Positions 1 through 12,116 of a stretch of DNA of 64,000 nucleotides are shown in pieces. This DNA is from Heterohyrax brucei (lineage: Eukaryota > Chordata > Mammalia > Hyracoidea > Procaviidae). The notes under the pieces were generated by a model. It did not search any database. It was not told where the DNA came from and was given only the letters and a program-made list of their open reading frames with translations. The translations under genes were made by a program, and so were the position numbers. The stretch's first letter is position 1, and every line of letters begins with the position of its first letter. Location of the stretch: contig CM053142.1 of NCBI GenBank assembly GCA_028571685.1, positions 68,969,296 through 69,033,295 on the forward strand, in the 5' to 3' direction.

Positions 1-370
1 CTGCTTCAAAGAAAAAAAAAAGAAACAAATACAGCAATGAGATTTTACCTTTGTGCTTAAAAGGAAAAGAAGAGAACCCTGAAGGTATTCTACTGGTCTC
101 ACAAACAAACAACAATCTGACTAGTATTTATGCTTTTTGGAAAACGAAGAGGCTAATTTAAGAATTATTTCCAGAACAATAAGTTATCCACAACCAACTT
201 GAGTGGCAGACTTTTTGGGTTTATAAGTTGCATTTCACTAGACATATAGCAAATAATCCAGAGTGTCTTAAAAGATTTCTTACAAAAGGACAAATACTGT
301 ATGAGACCTCTACGATAAGATCTCAAAAACAGACTTGTGTATAGAAGAAAAGACTCTTTGACAGCTGCAA

Positions 371-404
371 GGGAGGGGAGGGAGGGAGGGCGAGGGGGGG
401 AGGG
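371..404 (+). repeat. G-rich tract, G-quadruplex-like
   Basis: 34 bases with six or more runs of three or more G separated by single A or CGA. A second run of G4-G6 blocks follows at 547-563. Confidence 0.7.
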
Positions 405-589
405 TTTAGTTTAGGTAGTTACTAGAAATCTAGTTGGGAGAAAGCAGTAACAGCACACATTAGGAACAAGAACAACATTAAGTGGACTTCAGCATAACTT
501 GAGTACTCCTTCTATCTTAACTCAATACTGCAAGGATAGAGTAGCTGGGGCGGGGGGCGGGGGACCATGCTCTTAGGTGAATTCCAGGC

Positions 590-1350
590 CAATTGGCACA
601 ACTAGCATTTTGCTAAGAGAGCTCTCTGCACCCCACATTGGTGAGTGGCATCGGGGGTCTTAAAAGCTGCCAAGCTGCCATCCGAGGACACAGCAAATGG
701 TCCCAACTCAGCAGGAACGGATGCTCACCGAGGACCAAAATGACATGCGGTAAAGACAACCGAGAAGACAGAGAGACCCGCAAGAGTGGGTGCCTACATC
801 GACTTTGGACCGGAAGAACCAGATGGTGCCCGGCCACCACCAGTGATACCCACGATGGAGCTGACAGAGAGGAGCCTCACTGGCAACACAAGAATAAGAA
901 GAGGTGCATCATGAGATCTCCACTAAAAGACCTCAACTGATGGTCCAGCGGTTTTGGGGTTCCTCTGAGACCATGGCCCCCGGCCCTGATGCTGCCCGTT
1001 CCCATAAATTATAACAAAGGTCCACTCTTTGGACAGGAATGGATTGGACTTGGCAATGCAGAGTAACCATATACTGGAAGCACTTTATGGTTCTATACAT
1101 CTATAGGATATCATCTTGCTGACCTCTGGCTGGAGGAAGGGAAGTGGACGGAGAGGAGGGGAAAGGAGACTGTTGGGAGGATGAGACATGTATAGAGCAG
1201 AGAGGAATAGTGTGCAGTCACTGGACAGGGAGAGCAGTGGAAGCTGCATATAGGGGGGCATGTAAATTTACATGTGAATGTACATTTTCACTCAGTTATG
1301 TTAAAAAAAAAGATTTCTTTATGCAAATTACACTTCCAGAGATGACATAA
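590..1350 (+). repeat. unclassified interspersed repeat, longest copy
   Basis: The last 260 bases (from about 1090, CATCTATAGGATATCATC to the tail near 1330) recur inverted at 11305-11530, 14230-14440 and, more diverged, at 41030-41240. The upstream part (AGCTGCCAAGCTGCCATCC region) appears only here. It ends in an A-rich stretch. Class not determined; it could be a non-autonomous retroposon or LTR fragment. Confidence 0.6.
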
Positions 1351-1806
1351 ATGTAATACAGAAAGGGACTGTACATTTTCTTGATTCATCACTTTATCCA
1401 AATCAACTTCATGAAACCGAATCATGTCTGTGTCTCTGCAACAGTCGGATAAGAGGAGTATTTGCTGCTTTTCCTGAGAGCTCTTTCATTAGCATTTGTG
1501 GGGCTTGTTTTAAAAATCAAGCTCCAGAATTCCATTACAGAGTTGGGGGGTGACGGGCAAGGAAGCGGACTTGAGCAGCTCAAATCACGCAAAAGAAAAG
1601 AGAAAGTTAACAAAAGAGATATGGGACACATGACGCTTTTGTCTATAACTGAGAGTTACCTTCACTTGGGTGCGGTCCAGGCTAGGGAACAGGGCTATGA
1701 CTGGGTACGGCTTCAGTAGCAGGAAGAGAAGGTTACTGGAAAGACAGTCATTTTCTTTTTCTTTTTCAAAAAAATCTCTAGAGTAGACACTATCTGTTGT
1801 TTGACT

Positions 1807-1950
1807 AAAACCAAACTCACTGCCATTGTGTCAATTCCACCTCATAACGACCCTACAGGACAGAGTAGAATTGCTCCATAGGGTTTCCAAGGAGCACCTG
1901 GAGGATTTGAACTGCCGACCTTTTGGTTAGCAGACATAGATCCACTATGC
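1807..1950 (-). mobile_element. AfroSINE-type SINE
   Basis: Inverted copy. The tail begins AAAACCAAACTCACTGCCAT, the body shows GGACAGAGTAGAATTGCTCC and GAACTGCCGACC. The head is degraded. Confidence 0.8.
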
Positions 1951-2690
1951 AAGCAGGAAGAGCTGAAGTATTAGAGATAGTTTTACTCCACTGCCTGGTA
2001 TTTGAGGCTTAATACCTCTGAGACCAGGAAGACCTCTTACTTACTAACACCTAGCCTTAGAGGAGAAGCTGACGGAAAGTTCCCTGGGGACTATTATGAC
2101 AGTTCCTTTTTAACTTCTCTTATGGAAAGACTGTCTTTCCATTTCTTTATGCTCCTGGTTCTCTACCAGTCTCTGTCTAGTCTCTAGTGGTTGTTGTCTC
2201 TGCTCTTCCTTTCTGGCCTGTGTGCTTGCTGGGGAGAAGGTAGTCATGTAGAGGTACACAGGACCAGACTACGTCACATGTAGCGGCAGAGAGGAAGGCG
2301 CTCGGTGAACATGAGGGAACTGCTTTCCCTCTACTCCTGGTCCCCGTGGTTCTGTCTTGTAAAGTCGGCCCCGGGTTGGAAAGCTGGCAATACAGCCAAT
2401 GTCTGAGGTCCTATGTTCCCTGTGTATGTCAGAGACTGTAAGACGGCTGAGTGTGAATTGCTTTGGCCCACGGGCAGGACGTCTGATGGCCCTTAATGGT
2501 TCCAGTGAGCCACTTTTTGCCGACTGTAGCAGGGAAAGGAGGGCGAATGGAGTCCCAGGAGAGGGAGCCTCCTACTGCAGCAGCAAGTAAAATCCCAGGA
2601 CCTGCTGGAGCTGCTCCAGAAGAGGATGGGCCATAACACCAGCACCCAGGGATATGCTCTGAAGATGAGTGACTGGGTCACAAGGCTTAA

Positions 2691-2869
2691 ACCAAAAAAA
2701 AAAAGCCAACCCACTGCCATCGAGTCGATTCTGACTGACAACGACCCTGTAGGGCAGAGTAGAGCTGCCCCCTAGAGTTTCCACGGAATGCCTGGAGAAT
2801 CTGAACTGCCGACCTTTTGGTTTATAGCCGTAGCCGTAGCACTTAACCACCATGCCACCAGGGTTTTTA
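2691..2869 (-). mobile_element. AfroSINE-type SINE, near full length
   Basis: Inverted, with an A-rich tail at 2691-2703 and a conserved head TTAACCACCATGCCACCAGG. One of the better preserved copies. Confidence 0.88.
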
Positions 2870-3465
2870 GGGGCCCCGTATTGTATTCTTTGTCTCTCTG
2901 AGTATGTTTCACTACAGTTCCTCCTTCATCATACAGCTATCTAATGAATCGATCAGCCCTAACAATACTGGAAGTTAAGCTTCTGTATTTATTTTTACCC
3001 ACTCTAACTAACTTACTTGAGGAAATTCTTAGATACAGGAAAGCTCCTACCTCTTCATGACTGTCTTCATTTCCCTGAGTAACTGATAGGTCTAGCAAGA
3101 TGGTTAGTGCCTTATCCACAGTTAACTCTCTTATTAACTCTCCTTTTCCTTGTAGCTTTGATGGAATAACTTTACCAAACCTTTAACCTCTTTAGAGTCA
3201 TTGATAGGGGGACCATATGTCTCAGTTCAGCTGTAACAGTCCTGTTTATGTTGGTTGTCTTGGTGTAATTAGTAACAGTACCCTCTTTTCCTCTCAAAAG
3301 TGTCCTAGTTGGAGCCCCAGGCCATCCTAGTAGATAATTGACAGCTACTTCACCAATATGGTGACTGCTGCAAGAAGTCATTTTCCTATGCCAGCCCCAC
3401 TCACCATCACCAATCTCTGTGATTATGACCCCAATCTGTTGCCCTGAACATTTTCTGGCAGCTCT

Positions 3466-3987
3466 GTGTCTGGTGCCTTGTTTATTGTAGTCCCATTTGT
3501 AGCTGCAATGTGTGTTGGGGCTGGGGGTGTGGTTGGGTCAGGGAAGAAGCTTCTGGGGGACTCAGGACTGGAGAAGGAACCTAATGCTTCTGAGTATGGT
3601 GAGCCACCAAAGTCTCCTATGGAACTGGGGCATGGCAGCTGTGTGCTGTCTTGCTTTCAGCACCATCTTCCTTGCATAGGAACTTTCTCAGTCGCTGGAA
3701 GGGACAGGGTATCTGTTACACTGCAGCCTGTAACCTGGACAGGAGGAGCAGCTGGAACTACCCAAGTAATGATGGCACAGGTGCCGGCACAGGAGCTCTT
3801 TGGGGCCAGCACTGGGATGATACTCACTGGCATCTTGGCGTGGGAAGGAGAGGGCTTGGGCTTTCTGGAGCCTTGGAGAAGGGGAGAGATTAGGAGACTA
3901 GCACGCTTTCCCCAGCTTCATCATCACCATAGTATTTTATACACCTTTACCTGTCTGGAAATACAAGTAGGTATTAGGGTAGACTAA
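3466..3987 (+). other. 173-codon ORF, unassigned
   Basis: Open frame of 174 codons whose first in-frame ATG is a little inside (3511). Composition is Gly/Thr/Gln-rich in places (QPVTWTGGAAGTTQVMMAQV). No recognisable domain, splice structure or repeat match. It may be a processed-pseudogene fragment or chance. Confidence 0.15.
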
Positions 3988-4280
3988 CAGGACTACAGTA
4001 TCGAGCCCCTGAACCACATTCATGAGCTGCAGCCTCTATAAATGTGTTGTTCTCTCATTGTGTGTCATCTGGCTCATAAGCAGGTTATAAACTACTTGAG
4101 TGTCTCAGATATTTCTACTCCCGTTCTCCTGAACCATGCATATATTGGGCAGATTCCAAGTAACCTAGCTAAGACTGGAAGAACTGAGAATAGATTTTAG
4201 CTACTGCTCTTCTCAAGATAATTTAACTGTCCACTTAAAAAAAAATACTCTTTGGGGGGAACATCACAGAAGCCATAGTT

Positions 4281-4440
4281 TTTACAATGCAGTGCTATTG
4301 AGTCAATTCCGACTCATGGTGACCCTATAGGACACAGTAGGACTGCTCCACAGTTTCCAAGGAGTGCCTGGTGGATTTGAACCACTGACCTCTTGGTTAG
4401 CAAACGTAGCTCTTAACTCACTATGCCACCAGTGTTTCCT
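4281..4440 (-). mobile_element. AfroSINE-type SINE
   Basis: Inverted copy: GAGTCAATTCCGACTCATGG, GACCCTATAGGACACAGTAG, ending CTATGCCACCAGTGTTTCC. Confidence 0.85.
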
Positions 4441-4623
4441 ATAGTCTTTCTGGGTTATTAATAATCATAACGACTAGGATACAATACAAAATTACTCAAC
4501 ATATGAAGAAATAGGAAAATACAAAGTATTTTCAAAAGAACAGATTACCAACAGAGACCATTCCAAAGATGACCTGACACTGCATTCAGCAGCACACAGG
4601 ATTTTAAAGCAGCTATTGTAACT

Positions 4624-4980
4624 ATGGAAATCCTGGCGGCATAGTAGTTAAGTGCTATGGCTGCTAACCAGAAGTTTGGCAGTTCAAATCCGCCAGGAGC
4701 TCACTGAAAGCTCTGTGGGACAGTTCTATTCTGTCTATGTGGTGTTATGAGTCAAAAACTCCTTGATGACAATAGGCTTTTTTTTTTTTTTTAAATTTTA
4801 TTATAGCCGTAGAAACCAGAGTAGTGTAGTGGTGGTTAAGTGCTATAGATGCTGATCAAAAGATCAGCAGTTTGAATCTGCCAGGCACTCCTTGGAAACT
4901 CTGTGGGACAGTTCTATTCTGTCCTATGGAATTGCTGTGAATCAGAATCAACTCAGTGGCAGTGGGTTTGGGTTTTATTT
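4624..4980 (+). mobile_element. two AfroSINEs in tandem
   Basis: First copy 4624-4790 with a T-rich tail; second copy 4807-4980 (TGGTTAAGTGCTATAGATGC to CTCAGTGGCAGTGGGTTTG). Same orientation, 16 bases apart. Confidence 0.85.
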
Positions 4981-5149
4981 GTTTGTTTATTTTATTATAA
5001 CTATCTTCAAAGAGGCAAGGAAAAACATGCTCATAGTAAATAAAAAAGGTAGGGAACAACAGTGGAGAAGTGGAAACTGTAAAAGTGAACTGAATGTAAA
5101 CTCTAGATCTGAAAGACACAATATATGAAAAAAAATTCAGTGGATGAGC

Positions 5150-5960
5150 TTGATAGGAGAATGGAGATGTCTTAGTAGAGTGAATTTGAAGACTGAGAAA
5201 TAGAAATTATCTAATCTGAAGAACAGAGGGACCCATGAGGCAACATAAAAAACTGTAATATATGTGTTCTTGAGTCCAGAAGAAAAGAATGGAGAGGACG
5301 AGGCAAAAAGAATTTTGAAGAAATAATGGCTTAAAATTTCCCAGTTTTGATGAAAGACATGTATATTTCAGGTTCGAGAAGCTCAACAAGCCCAAGACAG
5401 AACTGAAAATAAAAAAGCACACATAAGCACAATGTAATCAAACTTCTGAAAACTAGAGATAAAGAGAAAATCTTGAAAGCAGGTAGAGACAAAGACACAC
5501 ACCATACAGAGAGTAACATTTTATAGGTCACTAATTTCTCACCCAAAACAAACAAACAAACAAAAAACACACACACAGGGAAGAAGATGGTGGAACAACA
5601 TCCTTAAAATGCTGAAAAACAAAAAGTTGTCAGCACAGAATTGCTTTTCCTGTGAAAAAGTTCTTCAAGAATGAAGATGAAATTAAGCCATTTTCAGATA
5701 GATGAATGCAAAGAGAATGTCACCGGCAGACCTGAACTGTGAGAAAGAATGCTAAGGGAAGTTTTTCAGGCTGAAGGGATGCAAAACCAGATGGAAGAGC
5801 AGAGCTACTAGGTGGTATAAAAAGAAATAGTAAACACAAATTCTATATTTTTTCTTTTTAATTTATTTAAGATACACATAACTATTTAAAACAAAAATTA
5901 TAATATTGCATTGTGGGATATGTAGACACAACTATAGCGTAAAGGATGAGGAAGTGTTAA
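5150..5960 (+). mobile_element. old L1 ORF1-region fragment
   Basis: Degraded sense-strand L1 ORF1 3' half: TTTTGAAGAAATAATGGC, GAAAATCTTGAAAGCAGG, CAGAATTGCTTTTCCTGTG, GAAATTAAGCCATTTTCAG, GCTAAGGGAAGTTTTTCAGG. Frames are broken throughout. Confidence 0.7.
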
Positions 5961-6009
5961 AGGGACTTATACTGTTGCAAGGCTCCTTCATTCTGTATGA
6001 AGTGGAAGG

Positions 6010-6212
6010 TCCCTGGACGGTACAAATCGTTTGTGCTTCTCAACTAATCTAACAGTTGATCATTCAAACCCACCCAGCAATACTTTGGAAGAAAGTTCTG
6101 GTGATCTGTTTCTGTAGAGACTACATTCAAGAAAACCCTACGGAGCAATTCTACGCTGTAACACGTGTGGCCGCCATGAGTAACAACTGACTTGAAGGCA
6201 ACAGGGCCTTTT
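6010..6212 (+). mobile_element. AfroSINE-related SINE, longer subtype
   Basis: Carries the insert GAAAGTTCTGGTGATCTGTTTCT and the end GAGTAACAACTGACTTGAAGG, then poly(T). This is the longer subtype also seen at 39888, 44398 and 57918. Confidence 0.75.
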
Positions 6213-6299
6213 TTTTTTTTTTTGGCAGGGGAGTAGGTACAATATTAACTAGTGAGACTGGAAAGGATGTCTATTATAATTCCTAGGGCAGCGTTTCTG

Positions 6300-6500
6300 T
6301 ACAGAGCAGTGGTTCTCAGTGTGTGGTCTGTGAAGTCCTGAGGGGTCCTTGAGATCCTTTGTGGGGAGGGATCTGTGAGGTCAAAATTATTTCATTACAA
6401 TATGAAGGTGTTGCTTTCTTCTCTCTCATTTTCTCCTAGGTAAACAGCGATGTTATCAGAGGCTGCATCCCTCATAACTAATGGAATGTATGCCTCTTCA
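6300..6500. mobile_element. hAT/Charlie-type MER fragment
   Basis: GTGGTTCTCAGTGTGTGGTC, AGGTCAAAATTATTTCATTA, as in non-autonomous hAT elements of placental mammals. Confidence 0.5.
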
Positions 6501-7524
6501 TCTCTGTGTCTGAATGTTTTTCTCATTTTAATTATAATACTGTGAATATTAATAGATTAATTTCTATGAACAAATGTTCTTTGGAGTTCTCAGTAACTTT
6601 TCAGAGTATACAGTTGAAGAATATTTATATATGCTTAAAAATAAGGCAAAGAAGAATAGCTAAAAGATCATTATATAAATTAGAATGAACACCTAAACTA
6701 AAAGATCTAGTTGGGAGAGGGAGGCTTGTTTCTAACAGGGTGATTAGGCAACCTGGACTGAAGAGTTTCCTGGGATGCAGGATCTTCAGCATGAAACCTG
6801 GACAGTCCAGGTAGACTGGAACAGTTGGTCATCTTATCTCTAATCCTTCAGCCATTTACTTTGGCTCTCTTTTCTTTCACCAAACGTGATCCCCCAAAGG
6901 ACAAAAACCGTATCTGTTCGATTTTTAGGCCTCCCAGTGTAGTGGGTAGGAGGGCTGAAATCCTAGGATGCTAAGAAAATGAAATTGTAACGATGCTGTG
7001 TTCACAAATAGAGGCAACACCCATGAGAAAAATCTAAAATAACTGTGATGTTGCAGTGTGTAGGGTTATGGACGATTAAAAAAAATCTGTATTTGGTAAA
7101 AAGTCTGTAATGTTATTGAATGGTTTTAATAGTTAAGAACTAAATGTGCTTAAACTTATAATTATGACCAATTGGTCTTTTCTAAGCCAGGTAAGTTTCA
7201 AAGGATGAGATTATGGCTCCAGAAAATGATGCTAGACCGTGGCTCTGGGAACATCTTTAATCTGTGTGATTAATGGATAAGATTTCTGTCCTGAGATATC
7301 AGTTTTGGCCAGGCACCGATCCTTTCAGTGTTGAGGATCTCAGTGAGCAAGGGCACGGTCTTCTGTTACCACCAGGAAGAAATGTGAGCTTCTCCTTAAA
7401 GATAAACTGATATCTGCTGTCTCCACTCTCTCCCTCACCTTCTAAGTCCACTTCAGACGCAGAACCACTGACACTCATTTCACATTAACTGAGAGGAGGT
7501 GGCCACTGAAATTCACCCGGCCGT

Positions 7525-7650
7525 GCTGTGAGAGAGAGCTCACAGCCCTCTCGGTAAGCTGCCAGCCACTGAACACCGGCGGAGCCGTTCTGCTCTGGGT
7601 TCACCATGAGTTGGAATGGACTTCACGGCGACAGAGTCGTTTGTTTTAGG
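7525..7650 (+). mobile_element. SINE 3' fragment
   Basis: CCATGAGTTGGAATGGACTTCACGGCGACAG is the AfroSINE-type tail. The head is lost. Confidence 0.6.
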
Positions 7651-7680
7651 GAGAGGGGAAGGTCCTCGAGGTTTTAAGAG

Positions 7681-7703
7681 GGTGGGGTGTGGGGTGGGGC
7701 GGG
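7681..7703 (+). repeat. G-rich tract, G-quadruplex-like
   Basis: GGTGGGGTGTGGGGTGGGGC: four G4 runs within 23 bases. Confidence 0.6.
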
Positions 7704-8227
7704 ATAAGTGGTAGAGGAGTGGACGAAAGGAAAGCCGAGAGCTCTCGGAGAACCGCTGTAGGAAGTGCAGCAATAGACTGTTAGCGCTCGGTTTTACCTC
7801 TGAAGTTCCTGTTAGTGCTGCCTTCTGCTGTCCTGTATGGGGAAGCCCCAACGCCGGGCTCCTGGGTTTTCCCAGCCAGGGAGGTTTCTTCGCCTTTCCC
7901 ATTAGATTCCCGCATTTATTTAGAGACCAATTTCCTCCCTCCCGGTGTTCAAACGCCCACGGGAATCTCTGGGGTTCGGGTAGGAAGGGAGTGTGCAGCA
8001 GGAGCTGGTTCCTTTCCACAGTTACTCCGTTGCATCTTTAGACAGACGGTTTGCCCTGGGCCTGGGCAACTTAGGGCTTTAGGAAATGAGAGAGACGTAA
8101 GACAAAGGTGGGCAGCAGTTCCTTCTGGGTGATAGCAGAAGTTTCCACGTGGCAGACTGCGGACTGTCCATAGCCTAACCCTGTTAGGGCAAGCACGGGG
8201 AATTAGAGAGCTCTTCTAACACCTGTC

Positions 8228-8739
8228 TTGTATCCTTTCCTTCCAGCATCAGATCTGATAATGTCAGATGCACTCTACATAAAGCCTGCGTCCAGCCACT
8301 GCATTTCTCCATCTTACCCAGCCCTTCTTTCAGCAAAGAAACCTCTGACTCCAGTGTCACTGTTCTGGCTCTGGGGGTTTGGAGGGGAGGACCCCAGTAA
8401 CTGCCAGCCCTGTGAGGCCTAGCTCACTCTCTGGAGGGTGGCTCTTTCCTGCCTGTGTGTCTGGAACATCTCCTTCCAATCACAGCTGCTGGTCTTCAGG
8501 ACCTCATGGCTCTGTCCTATGAGGAATTTGTTAATCAGCTTCCCACCAGCAAAGACGTGGTGCTAAGGTATCCTCTGTGCCCCTGGATATGCCTGTGGCT
8601 AATGAAGGTTATGGAATTAAGTTCTGATGCACTTGTCCTGTTGAGGCCACAGAGTAAGGTAATGCACATCTGTGAGAGGGTCGGGTATCACTTGAAGATG
8701 CTGGACACTGATGTTAACAGTTACCAAGGGAACAGGTAG
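8228..8739 (+). other. two open stretches with splice-like edges, unassigned
   Basis: After a pyrimidine tract and CAG (8245), one frame is open to 8422. A second, 8455-8739, includes LQDLMALSYEEFVNQLPTSK before a GTATCC donor-like site at 8568. I recognise no family. It is on the strand where C1RL antisense transcripts occur in other mammals, but nothing proves an exon. Confidence 0.15.
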
Positions 8740-9069
8740 ATGGTCAGGTTGCACCCAACTTGATGGCCCTTGAACAGGAAGTAAAAGGGACTCTTGCTTT
8801 CCTTTGGACTTTACTCTTTTTATGCTTTAAGGGGTTTGCTGCTGAGGTATGGACCCCTTGTACTAAGTGCTCAGATGTTGTCTGAGCTTGGAGCTAGGAG
8901 GAAGGGCCTGTGAGCCTTGAGCGCACTGTCATAACTGCTGTGGTGGGAGATGCTCCAGCCGCACCCCAGTTTTTATGACCCAAAGCCCCCCCCCAATCCT
9001 TTAGCAAGTTTGGCAACTGCTGAGGCTATGCTGGCACAAAAGAATCATTTTTGAGGAAATTCAAAGTCG

Positions 9070-9520
9070 AGAATATGTGTTGGTTATCTGTTGTATAACC
9101 ACCATACTTAGCACTTTGAAACAACAGACATGTATTATGTAGTTTCAGAGGGTCAGGAACCCAGGAGCTGAAACCTCGCACAGCTGCAGTGGAGGCGTTG
9201 GTGGGAGCACGGTCCTCTGAAGGCTTGACTGGGGCTGGGGCATCTGCTTCCAAAATGACTCATTCATGGCTGTGGGTAGGAGGCCTCAGTTCTTCGCTAT
9301 GTGGGTCTCTTCATAGGCTGCTTGAGTGTCCTTATGACATGGCAGCCTACTTCCCCCAAAGCGAGTGATTCAAGATATGGTAAATAGAAGTTAAATGTCT
9401 TTTATAGGCTAATCTTGGAAATAATATAGCATCGCTTCTACCAGCTTCTATTGGTCACACAGACCAATCCTTATAAGATGTGGGAGGAGACTCCCTAAGG
9501 GCAGAATACCAACCAGCAGG
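9070..9520. repeat. ancient mammalian interspersed repeat
   Basis: Recognisable old-repeat wording: GGCTGCTTGAGTGTCCTTAT, ACATGGCAGCCTACTTCCCC. Family not named with confidence. Confidence 0.5.
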
Positions 9521-10177
9521 GTCCTTCTTGGAGGCTGGTTATCACAGAAGTTGACAATAAGTGCAGATGATCAGTTAGCAGGATGCCATTTTTGTGAGGA
9601 ATGATTATACTGCAGATGCATTACCCCAAAGCCACACTATCTTTGAGGACTCTAGTCCCTCCTTCTTCACCTTGTGACCTAAAGGGGCTCCTCATCCATC
9701 TCCATCAGTAGTGGGGATGGACAAATCAAAGAATGACCTACATACAGGAGGCCAAATACAAGAGGAAGTGGAGCTTTGGAAGGAAAGCAAAAGAACTAGA
9801 AAGGTGTTAAAAAGGGAAGGCAGGAAGCAGAAGCCCTAGGTAGAACATCTTTTCCATCCTAGACGAGACTGACCATATTGTAAAACCTGAGAAAATAGGA
9901 TTGTGGTCCCAGGTCCCAGTCCAGCAGATTGCTCACAGGGGCAAGTGCATAGGCTGGAGAATCCGGTTCCGGATCTCCTGCACCCTGTGGGCTTTGTGTG
10001 GATTTTCAAGTCTGAAGTAAAGTTCTTGAGTAAAGGAGGCTTTAAACCCACTGCATAGGTGCTTTGCTTACTAAGAGTGAGGTACTTCTGTTACATTCTG
10101 CACCTCCCTTCCTTCAACATTTTTGGGTGAGGTTGCGCTTGTGTCTCAGTGTCTTAGTCATTTACTGCTGCTGTAAT

Positions 10178-10345
10178 GGAAATCCTGCCGGCCTAGTGGT
10201 TAAGTGCTATTGCTGCTAACCAAAAGGTTGGCAGTTCAAATTTGCCAGGATCTCCTTGAAAACTATTGGGCAGTTCTCCTCTGTCTGTGGGGTTGCTAGG
10301 AGCGGGAATTGACTTGACGGCAGTTGGTGTTGGTGTTGTGTATGG
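10178..10345 (+). mobile_element. AfroSINE-type SINE
   Basis: GCCTAGTGGTTAAGTGCTAT and AACCAAAAGGTTGGCAGTTC, tail GACTTGACGGCAGTTGGTG. Inserted at the edge of an L1 3' fragment. Confidence 0.9.
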
Positions 10346-10349
10346 TAGC

Positions 10350-10860
10350 TCTCCTTTCGTATTTTGAGGAACAGCTACACTGTTTTCCACAATGGCTGTA
10401 TCATTCTGTGTTCCCACTAGCAGTGGAGAACTTTCCCCACATCCTCACCGTTTGTTCTTTTCTTTTTAAATCTTAGCCATTCTAGTGGGAATGAAATGGT
10501 ATCTCACTGTGGTTTTCAGTGGCATCTCTCTGATGGTTAATGACGCTGAATGTCTTTTCATGTGTTAAGTGGCAATTTGAAAGTCGTCTTTGGTGAAATG
10601 TCTATTCAAATCCTTTACTGATTTTATGACTGAGTTATTTGTCTTTTCATTGTTAAGTTGTCAAAGTTTAAATTTAATTTGGTTATTATATTCCTGCCAG
10701 ATATATAGTTTCTGAATATGTCCTCCCAGTTGGTAGCTTGTCTTTTCAGTTTTTTGGTATAAAATCTTTTGATGAACAAAAGTTTTTAATTTACTTATTT
10801 TGTCTCTTATTGTTTGGGCTTTTGCCACTATGCTAGAAAATCCATGGTAATGGTTCTTCC
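10350..10860. mobile_element. L1 3'-region fragment
   Basis: Classic L1M-type wording: CTACACTGTTTTCCACAATG, GAAATGGTATCTCACTGTGG, ACAAAAGTTTTTAATTTACT. Orientation not assigned. Confidence 0.75.
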
Positions 10861-11095
10861 TCCTGTGCTGGAAACCTGGCAGGATAGGCTTTAGTTACAC
10901 TAAGGATGACAACAGTACCCTTACATCTGGGTCATTGATATGGAGCAAGTCTCTTCTGAAAGTAGCTGAGAAAGAGAGACAAATCCAAGGGGAGACTGCA
11001 AGTGTAGAAGACAAATTAGTATGTCAGTATCAGAGATGAACAGGACCAGTCCAATTCTTCACTTTTTGAGTGAGGAAACAAAGGTACAAACAAAC

Positions 11096-11302
11096 ACAAA
11101 GCCAAATCCGCTGCCACTGGGTCAATTCCAACTCACAGCAGCCTGGTAGGACAGTGAAACTGTCCCATCGGGTTCCCAAGGCTGTAATCTTTGCAGAAGC
11201 AGGCTGCCGCATCTTTCTCCCAGAGAGTAGCTGGTGGGTTTGAATCACTGATCTTCCGAGTGGCAGCTGAGCACGTACCCACTGTGCCACCAAGGCTTCT
11301 TC
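11096..11302 (-). mobile_element. SINE with TAATCTTTGCAGAAGCAG insert
   Basis: Inverted copy of the longer subtype (GGCTGTAATCTTTGCAGAAG, CTTTCTCCCAGAGAGTAGCT), ending CACTGTGCCACCAAGGC. Confidence 0.82.
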
Positions 11303-11304
11303 TT

Positions 11305-11530
11305 TTTCATTCTATTATGATTGAACGAAAATGTACATTCCCATATAAATTTGTATGCTCACCTATATGCGGCTCCCACTGCTCTCTCTGCCCCGTGACA
11401 GCACACCTTTCCTCTCTGCTCCATATATGTTCTATCCTCCCAACAGTCTCCTGTCCCCTCCTCTCCACCCAATCCCCTTCTTCCAGTAAGAGGTCAGCAG
11501 GATGATATCCTATAGATGCATAGAACTATA
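11305..11530 (-). repeat. copy of the unclassified repeat
   Basis: Inverted match to the 3' end of the 590-1350 element: GAAAATGTACATTCCCATAT, GGATGATATCCTATAGATGC. Abuts the preceding SINE. Confidence 0.65.
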
Positions 11531-12116
11531 AAGTGCCCATAAGATATGGGCACTCTGTGTCAGCCACCGGGGATTCTTAAAGGCACAAAGAAAGAAAAGA
11601 ATTTGTCCAAAGTCATATAACCACTAGCAGTTGTGACTCCACAGCAGTGCACTGTCACCTGTCTTAGTTAGTGAACAAGCTGCAGCTGTTGTTAGTGTTC
11701 AGAGGGAAAAGAAAAGGCCATACTGGCTGTCAGCAATCTTACAGAACAAAAGGTGAAAAGGCCACACATACACACATCTCCATCCCATCCCACCCCCACA
11801 CCACATATAGAACAGGTATGTGCAAGACAGACTCATGTGGGATGCACACACTTGTGGGTAAGAAAAGCTGTTGAGTCCACACCGAAGTAGACCCTCTGCC
11901 TACTGGTTTATCTGCAGGGTAGGGCTGGTGAGGCCCAAACTGATGCATGAAGGGAGGGATCGCTGGAGCCTTGCTGTGTAGAAAGGTGACAGGATATTCT
12001 GCAGGAGATCAGGCACAGAGGCAGAAGCCTCCTAGATGACAGGAAAGTGTGTGAGAAAGCTCCAGGGTCGGGGTTGAGAACAAGTGTAGGGAGCCAGAAG
12101 GGTCAAGGGAAAGCAA

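Larger units (their letters stand above)
1..3460. other. intergenic, repeats only
   Basis: A/T-rich start, then a G-rich tract (371-404) and an unclassified repeat (about 590-1350), two minus-strand SINEs, and otherwise unassigned sequence. No exon was supported. Confidence 0.6.

Noticed and set aside
7540..8019. 159-codon minus-strand ORF
   Set aside because: GC-rich chance frame that ends inside a SINE tail. No domain or splice sites.
1..12116. C1RL serine-protease exon or C1R/C1S exons
   Set aside because: No frame on the minus or plus strand shows the protease motifs (TAAH, DIAL, GDSGG).
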